Shown here in pieces: positions 25,661 through 31,379 of a stretch of 38,191 bases of DNA. The first letter of the stretch is position 1. Every line of letters begins with the position of its first letter. The notes beneath the pieces were generated by a model. That model worked only from the letters and a program-made list of their open reading frames with translations, did not search any database and was not told where the DNA came from. A program made the translations under genes and the position numbers. Where the stretch lies: NCBI GenBank assembly GCA_003154195.1, contig PMCS01000004.1:1-38191 (forward strand). Reading direction: 5' to 3'. This DNA is from Candidatus Omnitrophota bacterium. Lineage in GTDB: Bacteria; Omnitrophota; Gorgyraeia; Duberdicusellales; 4484-171.

Positions 25661-25768
25661 ATTCAGCTTCGGAGAAATGAAGCTGAATACCTCGCGCGCT
25701 CTTCTCCGCTTCTCCGAAGCTTCGAAGAAGCGCGGGAGAGGCGTGCCGCGCGGTAGGGGAGGGGTACA
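25661..25768. repeat. Hairpin cluster upstream of the PLD-like gene
   Basis: There is a perfect 10-bp stem ATTCAGCTTC/GAAGCTGAAT (25661-25688, loop of 8). Overlapping inverted words GCTTCGGAGAA/TTCTCCGAAGC and AAGCTTCGAAGAAGCG, and GC-rich CGTGCCGCGCGG follow. The region separates the PLD-like gene from the 52-residue ORF. Confidence 0.6.
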
Positions 25769-25776
25769 TTTGCGCT

Positions 25777-25935
25777 TCATTCCGGTTTGATTTCTATCTT
25801 GCCTAACCCCTCCGGCAGGGGTTGAGTCTTTTCGTTGTTAACCGTATATTGCCACTCGTCATAATCAAACGAAACCACGTAGCAATGCGCTGCTTCTTTA
25901 CCGTCAAATTTTACCACAAATCCGCCGTCGGACAT
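25777..25935 (-). CDS. Small 52-residue protein of unknown function
   Basis: This is a short frame starting MSDGGFVVKFDGKEAAHCYV, continuing VSFDYDEWQYTVNNEKTQPL and ending PEGLGKIEIKPE. A very good ribosome site (AAGGAGG, 7 bases before the ATG at 25935) and codon use like the neighbours support it as real. It lies upstream of and co-directional with the secreted PLD-like gene, 160 bases apart. Function is unknown; an acidic, Tyr/Trp-rich beta-strand pattern is all that can be seen. A remnant with the same C-terminus lies at 24318-24383. Confidence 0.7.
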   Translation of the reverse strand: MSDGGFVVKFDGKEAAHCYVVSFDYDEWQYTVNNEKTQPLPEGLGKIEIKPE

Positions 25936-25956
25936 AAAACCTCCTTAAATGAGCAG

Positions 25957-25990
25957 ATGATTTATGAAAATTACTATTTTCATAAATCAT
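25957..25990. promoter_or_regulatory. Perfect 15-bp AT-rich hairpin
   Basis: ATGATTTATGAAAAT at 25957-25971 and its exact complement at 25976-25990 enclose the loop TACT. It lies 22 bases upstream of the 52-residue ORF start on the minus strand, just ahead of its ribosome site. It could be a terminator of upstream transcription or an operator; the sequence alone does not decide. Confidence 0.6.
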
Positions 25991-26090
25991 AGGCCTTGAT
26001 ATCTTTCACACCAAGGCCGTCTGCGAATTTAATTCCGCAAAGCTCTTTAATGTAATTATCAAGCGTTCGGGATGAAATACATAAATACAT
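25980..26090 (-). pseudogene. Possible remnant reading frame with helix-turn-helix-like sequence
   Basis: A 36-codon frame with no ribosome site contains SSRTLDNYIKELCGIKFADG and ends in the hairpin at 25957-25990. The SSRTLDNYIKEL stretch resembles a recognition helix of a DNA-binding domain. It is probably a decayed gene fragment or chance; nothing else is seen between 26091 and 26166. Confidence 0.25.
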
Positions 26091-26166
26091 AAAAAAATAT
26101 TGTTATTCTTTTTTATCCATAATTTCATGTATCCAGCGAGCCAGGAGTAGACATCTGCGTTTATTT

Positions 26167-26186
26167 AAACGTGTCTGTCCCCTTTA
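26167..26186. repeat. 20-bp direct repeat, copy 1
   Basis: AAACGTGTCTGTCCCCTTTA is identical to 26987-27006. The two copies bracket the Sm-like/STI1-like gene. Both are preceded by similar words (TGCGTTTATT and TGCATTTATT) and followed by C/T-rich DNA. The reverse form GGGGACAGACACG is a common part of dispersed bacterial repeats. Confidence 0.85.
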
Positions 26187-26199
26187 TTATCTCCCCTTT

Positions 26200-26712
26200 C
26201 TAATTACTCATTCCCTGTTGCAATTTTTTTATATTCCTCTGCACTTCCGGGTCATTCGTAAGATTCATAAACTTTTCGTTTTGCATCAATGCCTGGACAT
26301 TACCGGATTTTAAAGCTTCCTGCGTATCGGGGTCATTAACTAATTCCTGGATCTGTGTATTATTGGCCATATCCTCGACAACAGCCATGCTTTCCGGATT
26401 GTTCATCAACTTCTCCTTGTAAAAATCAATTTGCGGCTGGGTGATATTGGCTGGTTGCGCATCTGGGTTGGGCTGAGTGAGGGGCGGCCGGGCGTTTACG
26501 GATTCGATTTTAGAAATCCTAGCCGCCTCAATTTTCATCTCCCCTAAACTGTCGGTGCTTATATCATACATCCCATCGGCAAAAGAGATTATTTCTCCGT
26601 TAATCACGCTGCCGTCGGTCAATTCTATCCTGCTTATCTGCCCGCAATAGGCATGCATGCTGGATAAGCTAAACGCCAGAAAAAAAATATAAAGAATAAC
26701 TGTTTTTTTCAT
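26200..26712 (-). CDS. Secreted protein with Sm-like N-domain and STI1-like C-domain
   Basis: 170 residues. The signal peptide spans 1 to about 23 (ending HAYCG). Residues 25-73 (ISRIELTDGSVINGEIISF, then GEMKIEAARISKI) have the short strand pattern of an Sm-like or LSM-type barrel. A Pro/Gln/Asn linker follows, then 100-168 holds repeated NxPxxxxxV/NDPxxQ units: NNPESMAVVEDMANN, VNDPDTQEALKSGNVQ and TNDPEVQRNIKKLQQG, like the STI1 (DP) domains of Hop/Sti1 co-chaperones. A periplasmic location is unusual for either. Function is unknown; a peptide-binding role is inference. It is bracketed by 20-bp direct repeats. Confidence 0.75.
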   Translation of the reverse strand: MKKTVILYIFFLAFSLSSMHAYCGQISRIELTDGSVINGEIISFADGMYDISTDSLGEMKIEAARISKIESVNARPPLTQPNPDAQPANITQPQIDFYKEKLMNNPESMAVVEDMANNTQIQELVNDPDTQEALKSGNVQALMQNEKFMNLTNDPEVQRNIKKLQQGMSN

Positions 26713-26739
26713 ACCCGCTCCTTTTGTATACCCGGAACT

Positions 26740-26975
26740 TCATAGAAAAATACATGTTTCCCACCCGCATAGCCGAGGGCCGAAATAGGCGAGGCTGGCA
26801 AAGGCGAAGCGCAAGCGAAGTCCCGAGCGTTTCCGGAACTTCTAGATAAAAAGCACTAACCCCTTTTCCTTAAAAGGCGCTGCCCCCTTTATCCTCCCCT
26901 TTCTCCCCTTTCTCCTATCCCCCTTTCCGCGTTTAGCCCGATATCCAGACGCGAGGGGTTAATGCTTGCATTTAT
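26740..26975. repeat. Composite repeat region upstream of the Sm/STI1 gene
   Basis: It contains CCGGAACTTC twice (about 26740 and 26834). A GC-rich unit AGCCGAGGGCCGAAATAGGC with AGGCGAGGC is related to a stretch inside thyX. An imperfect inverted pair AGCACTAACCCCT/AGGGGTTAATGCT brackets about 26853-26965. No gene is seen in the 334-base gap. Confidence 0.6.
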
Positions 26976-26986
26976 TACTAAAATAA

Positions 26987-27006
26987 AAACGTGTCTGTCC
27001 CCTTTA
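26987..27006. repeat. 20-bp direct repeat, copy 2
   Basis: This is an exact second copy of AAACGTGTCTGTCCCCTTTA, upstream of the Sm/STI1 gene and downstream of the polyferredoxin gene. The pair spans 840 bases. Confidence 0.85.
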
Positions 27007-27046
27007 ATTTCCTCCTTCATCCCTCATCCATCATTTTTCAATTTCT

Positions 27047-28528
27047 TCACAGTGGTTTTACTATAACCGCCCGGACCGGACGCACCGGACACTTGTTCTG
27101 GCAGATGCCGCAGCCGACGCAGAGCTCAGGGTCGATGTAGGGTTTATGCAAAACCATCCCGTTGACATTTTCTTCGTAAAGGCCAATCGCTTTCTGGGCG
27201 ACCGGGCAGTGCTCCTGGCAGACGATACATTGCTGCTGGTGCGCCCAGGGAAGACATAGCGTCTGGTCGATCACCGCTAAGCCCAGACGGGCATCATGTT
27301 TTTCAATAAGGTTGACTTTTTTTATCGCGCCGGTCGGGCAGGTATTGCCACATAAAGTGCAGCTGTATTCGCAATAACCGATCTCCGGGACTAAGCGCGG
27401 GGTCCAGATACCCTCCGCGCCCGCCTCGAATACGCAGGGTTGTAAGCCGTTGGTGATGCAAACTTTCATGCAATTGCCGCAGCGCACGCAGCGGTCGACG
27501 AAATCAGCCTCCGGCAAAGCCGCGGGCGGCCGAATGACTTTAGAAGAAGCATTAGCCCGGATGTTTTTAAATTTGAATCCCTGCAGGAGTAAAAAAGACG
27601 ATGAGAGTAAAAGAAGAAATTGCCGGCGGTCAACCCCGCCCTTTCCCGCTTCGCCGCCAGGATGGCCGATCCTAAAGAGAGTGGCTTTAGAAGGGCAACC
27701 GTATACACAATCCATACAGAGAATACACTCGGAAGCGTCATAGCTGAAATCGCTGTTGATCGCGCCCATCCGGCAATCAGCCCGGCATTTACCGCACTGT
27801 GAACAATCGGTAACATAGCGGCGCAGTAAAGAAAAACGTGCCGCAAGCGCGTAGAGCGCGCCCAGAGGGCACAACGCGCGGCACCAGAAACGGGAAAAAA
27901 TAAACGTCAGGGACATGATTAACGCAAAAAACAAGAAAATAACCGGCGAATGAGCGAAATAATAGACGTTAATCCCTAAAATCGTCGATTTTAAACCGCG
28001 GTAAAAATCATAAACCGGCCCATAGAGGCGCAGGGTTTTAATCAGGGAAACAAAGATGGCGTCAATACCGGAGGTCACTGCCGGAATGAGGTTAAGCGAG
28101 ACAAACCTCGCCGCCGCGACTACCGGGTCAAGAAACCAAGCGGCCTGGAAGCCGGCTAAAGCCAAAACGAAAAATGCGGCTAAAAGATAAAATTTAACCC
28201 AACGCAGTTTTTTGTGCTGCCGCTTGCCGCGGCTCTTGCGGCGCGGCAGACCCGCCATATCGACCATCGTGCCCATCGGACAAATCCAGCCGCAAAAAAA
28301 TCTTCCTAAAATAATAGTTAAAACAAGCATAGAGAAAGAGAATAGCAGCCCGGGCAGAACGATTCTTTCGCTTAGCGAGGTAAAAATCATAATCAGGGGG
28401 TCAAAAAGAAAAAACAGCGAGGGGTGGAAAAATCCCTTGAGCGGGTAGGTCGTTGACCAGAGGATATAAATAAAGAGGCTTAGAAAGAAAGCCTGGGATA
28501 ATCTTCGGGCGGCAATCAACTTTCGCAT
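27047..28528 (-). CDS. NapH-NapG-type fused membrane polyferredoxin
   Basis: 493 residues. The first part (1 to about 290) is NapH/NosR/CcoG-like: several membrane helices, FFCGWICPMGT (79-87) and FWCRALCPLGAL (215-224), then two ferredoxin motifs (C242QCGKC and C268ILCMDC). At 300-304 comes DRRQF followed by a hydrophobic stretch to about 318, the form of a twin-arginine signal. After it (345-493) four more Cys clusters follow, like NapG/MauM (CVRCGNCMKVC, CTLCGNTCP, CIVCQEHCP, CVGCGICQNKCP). So two proteins that normally pair to feed quinol electrons outward appear in one chain. It probably works with the DUF362 neighbour; the electron acceptor is unknown. Confidence 0.88.
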   Translation of the reverse strand: MRKLIAARRLSQAFFLSLFIYILWSTTYPLKGFFHPSLFFLFDPLIMIFTSLSERIVLPGLLFSFSMLVLTIILGRFFCGWICPMGTMVDMAGLPRRKSRGKRQHKKLRWVKFYLLAAFFVLALAGFQAAWFLDPVVAAARFVSLNLIPAVTSGIDAIFVSLIKTLRLYGPVYDFYRGLKSTILGINVYYFAHSPVIFLFFALIMSLTFIFSRFWCRALCPLGALYALAARFSLLRRYVTDCSQCGKCRADCRMGAINSDFSYDASECILCMDCVYGCPSKATLFRIGHPGGEAGKGGVDRRQFLLLLSSSFLLLQGFKFKNIRANASSKVIRPPAALPEADFVDRCVRCGNCMKVCITNGLQPCVFEAGAEGIWTPRLVPEIGYCEYSCTLCGNTCPTGAIKKVNLIEKHDARLGLAVIDQTLCLPWAHQQQCIVCQEHCPVAQKAIGLYEENVNGMVLHKPYIDPELCVGCGICQNKCPVRPVRAVIVKPL

Positions 28529-28537
28529 AACAAATCA

Positions 28538-28661
28538 AGGAAATTGGGGTATCAGGGCATTGGGATTAGGAAATTAGAATATTGGGATATTTATATATAA
28601 ATACTGATCACCTAATTCCCCAATACCCAAATCCTGATATCCTGGTTCCCCTATATCCTGC
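28538..28661. repeat. Family C palindromic repeat
   Basis: AAATTGGGGTATCAGGGCAT and ATTAGAATATTGGGATAT are answered by CCTAATTCCCCAATACCC and AATCCTGATATCC. It fills the gap between the polyferredoxin and DUF362 genes. Confidence 0.82.
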
Positions 28662-28697
28662 ATATTAAAAAATAGAAATCAAGCACACATTCTGGAA

Positions 28698-29672
28698 TTA
28701 AACAACGATATTGGTGATGTTGGCACCGGCGATATCGGCGCTGCCCAGGTTGCGGCCGGCTGCTTCTTTGATGTAGGTTATCGCCATCGGGTCGTAACCC
28801 ATAAATTGCGCGGCATAGGCATCCGCCAGGACGAAATCGGTGCCGACGATAACGGTATTGCGAGTTTCCACGTCAGCGAGATCGCCTCCGGTCGGGCCGT
28901 TACGCAGTAAAACCCGGTGGGCGTCGATTACGGTTAATTCCGGTTTGATGAAATCCGCCACATCGGCAAGCTTGACGCCAATATCGCCGTGCATCGAACC
29001 GCGGTTGCCGCCGCACACGCCCATCAGGTTCTTCATCGAAAGGGTCAACCCGGTAAGGCCATGGTGCTTGAGAATCGGCACGTTGATAAAGGTATCACAT
29101 TCTACCGCGTCGCGCAAAATCGGCCAGCCCTGCATCGGGCTTTTATAAGTAAAACCGGCTTCCAGGGTATTCCATTTATCGGCAAAATAGACATAGGCGC
29201 CTTTTTCCTTAGCCGCCGCCTCGATGCCACTCGTCGCGTAGCAGCGCCGGGCGTCATTGCAGGGAAGATCAAAAACATTGACCCGTTTGGCGCCGGCTTT
29301 ATAGCATAACTCGACGAGCGCCGCCACAACCATGGGGTTGGTGTTTCCCGCCTGCTCCGGCGTCCGGTCCCAGCCGATATTCGGCTTGACCACCACGGTA
29401 TCGCCCTTTTTTACGAAACGGGACATACCGCCGATCGCCGCAACGGCTTTTATCGTCGATAGATAAGGATCGCTGCCCTTGGCGACGACTAAATCGTAGC
29501 TGCCTTTAATGCTTCGCTTCGGCCGGCCGGCGGAAGCGTAGGCCTTAGGAAGAAAAAATTTGAACAGGGCATTGGCGGCGATAAAAGACAGAACCGTTTT
29601 AAAAGAAAATTTCAAGAAGTCCTTGCGGCTTATCTTCTTGTTTTGTAAAAATGAAAAAATATTTGCTTTCAT
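28698..29672 (-). CDS. DUF362 domain protein with a twin-arginine-like leader
   Basis: 324 residues from the ATG at 29672, chosen because AGGG lies 7 bases before it; another ATG is 5 codons upstream. The leader SRKDFLKFSFKTVLSFIAAN is a Tat-like (S-R/K-x-F-L-K) signal ending near AYASA. The DUF362 domain shows DTVVVKPNIGWDRTPEQAGN, VNVFDLPCNDARRCY, INVPILKHHGLTGLTLSMKN, MGVCGGNRG, VIDAHRVLLRNGPTGG and NTVIVGTDFVLADA. Members often carry or sit beside ferredoxin domains; the reaction is unknown. Its partner is probably the fused polyferredoxin 169 bases downstream. Both carry Tat-like segments, pointing to a shared periplasmic redox task. Confidence 0.88.
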   Translation of the reverse strand: MKANIFSFLQNKKISRKDFLKFSFKTVLSFIAANALFKFFLPKAYASAGRPKRSIKGSYDLVVAKGSDPYLSTIKAVAAIGGMSRFVKKGDTVVVKPNIGWDRTPEQAGNTNPMVVAALVELCYKAGAKRVNVFDLPCNDARRCYATSGIEAAAKEKGAYVYFADKWNTLEAGFTYKSPMQGWPILRDAVECDTFINVPILKHHGLTGLTLSMKNLMGVCGGNRGSMHGDIGVKLADVADFIKPELTVIDAHRVLLRNGPTGGDLADVETRNTVIVGTDFVLADAYAAQFMGYDPMAITYIKEAAGRNLGSADIAGANITNIVV

Positions 29673-29712
29673 AAAAATACCCTGCATTTGGCTATTGCAT
29701 AACGATTTTGTT

Positions 29713-29840
29713 TAGCCACTGATTGACACGGATAAACACGGATTTAGATAAAAAACAACATGGTTAGTTTTAAAGTTTTTTATTCCAAGAACTTAACAAA
29801 TACATTATTTATCCGCGACAATCAGTGTTAATCCGTGGCT
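29713..29840. repeat. Family E palindromic repeat, full copy
   Basis: The left arm TAGCCACTGATTGACACGGA and the right arm ending TTAATCCGTGGCTA are near complements around an AT-rich centre. This full copy shows that the shorter E copies are half palindromes. Confidence 0.82.
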
Positions 29841-29907
29841 AGAATAATCCCTAAACATTTTTTCTATTTAGATATTCCTTACAAGCTTAAAGCATACCTA
29901 CCGCCGG

Positions 29908-30066
29908 TTACTTCACTTCAATACCGCCGCGGCGAAGCGCTTTAATCATGCGTTCGATTGCCTGCGTCGTGCTGGCGCCCTCGGTAAGACGGTCAAGGCA
30001 AAGCGCGGCATAACCTTTGCGGTTTTTGATTTTAAAGGTTTTTATCCTGCTCCTAATTATCGTCAT
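29908..30066 (-). CDS. Mini HicB-like protein, 52 residues
   Basis: The frame reads MTIIRSRIKTFKIKNRKGYA, then ALCLDRLTEGASTTQAIERM and IKALRRGGIEVK. The ribosome site (AGGGAGGGG) before the ATG at 30066 is strong. The GYAALCLDRLTEGASTTQAIERMIKAL order resembles the first part of HicB antitoxins (yiAxcpel...tqGdTpeeAl), but without the Ribbon-helix-helix tail, and no HicA toxin is adjacent. It might be an orphan ligand-binding or decayed antitoxin. It lies between the nitroreductase and DUF362 genes. Confidence 0.6.
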   Translation of the reverse strand: MTIIRSRIKTFKIKNRKGYAALCLDRLTEGASTTQAIERMIKALRRGGIEVK

Positions 30067-30084
30067 AATCCCCTCCCTCTAAAT

Positions 30085-30223
30085 TAAGGAGATTAGGATA
30101 TTAGGGAATTGGGATTTGGAAATCAGGGTATTGGGATATTACTTATCGTCTCTTCGAAATCTTTCCTGATCTCCCAACTCCTCAATCCCCAAATCCCGAT
30201 ATCCTGATCCCCTGATATCCTAA
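30085..30223. repeat. Family C palindromic repeat
   Basis: AGGAGATTAGGATATTAGGG and GGGTATTGGGATAT are answered by CTCCCAACTCCTCAATCCCC and CCCGATATCCTGATCCCC. The loop GTCTCTTCGAAATCTTTCC is identical to that at 14578. Confidence 0.85.
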
Positions 30224-30233
30224 AAGAAAATTA

Positions 30234-30773
30234 CTATACCTTATATTTGTTAAACCACGCCCGCTCAGCAAACGGTTTCTTAGGTTTACGCGGCACTTCT
30301 CGCGCCGGCACACCGAGCGGCACGATAACCCGGACAATTTTATTCGGCGGCACGCCCAACAAATCGCCGATAATCTGCGCGTGATTTTCCAAACGCAGCC
30401 AGCCGTCAATCCAAACGCCGGCATACCCTGACGCGGTAATCGCCAAGAGCATATTTTCTACCGCCGCGCTGCAATCTTCTACCTGAAAAGAATGGCCTTC
30501 ATAGACAGCCGCGGGCTGACGGTCGATGATACAGGCGATTATCGCTCCGGCGGTTTGCATCGCCGGCATCCTATGCATCTTCCCTATCGTTTTAACCAAA
30601 GCGGGGTCATCGACAATTACAAAAGTTGTCGTCTGCTCGTTTTTTCCGGAAGGCGCCGCCAACCCCGCCTTTACTATTTTCTCCAAATCTTTACGCGGAA
30701 CTTTTTTCTTTTTAAAACCTTCGCGGTAGCTGTAACGGCGGGCAATGGCATCAAAAAGGTTTTTGTCCTTCAT
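30234..30773 (-). CDS. Nitroreductase-family flavoprotein
   Basis: 179 residues, single FMN-binding nitroreductase fold. Marks: ARRYSYREGFKKKKV (the R-S-x-R FMN loop), IVKAGLAAPSGKNEQTTTFVIV, SFQVEDCSAAVENMLLAITASGYAGVWIDG and IVRVIVPLGVP. It transfers two electrons from NAD(P)H to an unknown acceptor in the cytoplasm. The stop of the receiver gene is one base before its start and its ribosome site lies inside the receiver gene, so the two are co-translated. Confidence 0.92.
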   Translation of the reverse strand: MKDKNLFDAIARRYSYREGFKKKKVPRKDLEKIVKAGLAAPSGKNEQTTTFVIVDDPALVKTIGKMHRMPAMQTAGAIIACIIDRQPAAVYEGHSFQVEDCSAAVENMLLAITASGYAGVWIDGWLRLENHAQIIGDLLGVPPNKIVRVIVPLGVPAREVPRKPKKPFAERAWFNKYKV

Positions 30774-30774
30774 A

Positions 30775-31149
30775 TCAACCCAGCGCTTTCTTTACCATTC
30801 GTTTAAAAACATCGTCGTCCCACGGCTTCAAGACAAATCCATGCAAACCGACCGACTCAAGGTTTTTTTCTGTAAGTGAAGGATCGGGAGTGCCGGTTAT
30901 CAGAATTTTCGCGGGGGTTTTGTTTAATTCAGCCAGCCTACGAAAAATGTCAAACCCGTTGATCCTACCCATATGGAAATCGGAAATAACCAGGTCAAAA
31001 TCATGGCTTTCTAAAAATAATATCGCCTGGCCGGAATCGCTGAAAGTAACTATTTCGTAAGGTTCGCCCTCAAGAATACGGCGGATAACTTTTAAGATAG
31101 TCGGCTCATCATCAACCGCTAATATTTTATATATTTTTTCCTGCTCCAT
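30775..31149 (-). CDS. Response regulator receiver, RpfG/PdtaR type
   Basis: 124 residues, single receiver domain. Acidic pair D13/D14 (AVDDE), phospho-acceptor D57 (VISDFHMGRINGFD), T85 (LITGTPD) and K108 (VLKPWDDD) are intact. The KPW-type C-terminus and D-F-H-M loop fit receivers often found with HD-GYP or ANTAR outputs, but there is no output domain here. One base separates it from the nitroreductase, so this receiver may be linked with flavin redox chemistry. Confidence 0.93.
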   Translation of the reverse strand: MEQEKIYKILAVDDEPTILKVIRRILEGEPYEIVTFSDSGQAILFLESHDFDLVISDFHMGRINGFDIFRRLAELNKTPAKILITGTPDPSLTEKNLESVGLHGFVLKPWDDDVFKRMVKKALG

Positions 31150-31200
31150 GAAGTCAACGCCTCCCAGTTGGACAAATCAGTTTCCCTAAAAACTAAAATA

Positions 31201-31375
31201 CTTAACCACAAGGACACCATAACAACAAAACCAAAAACTTCACCACCAAGGCACCAAGACACTAAAAAAGATTTAAAGATTATATCTTTTCTTTGTCCCC
31301 TTTATGTCTTGGTGATAAAACTTTATGGTTTTTAATCGTGCCTTCGTGGTAAGGCTTTTGGTTTTATTTTCTTAA
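31201..31375. repeat. Family A palindromic repeat
   Basis: The left arm is AAACTTCACCACCAAGGCACC, the centre AAAGATTTAAAGATTATATC, and the right arm TGTCTTGGTGATAAAACTTT then GTGCCTTCGTGGTAAGGC. It ends at the stop of the thyX gene. Confidence 0.86.
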
Positions 31376-31379
31376 TGCC

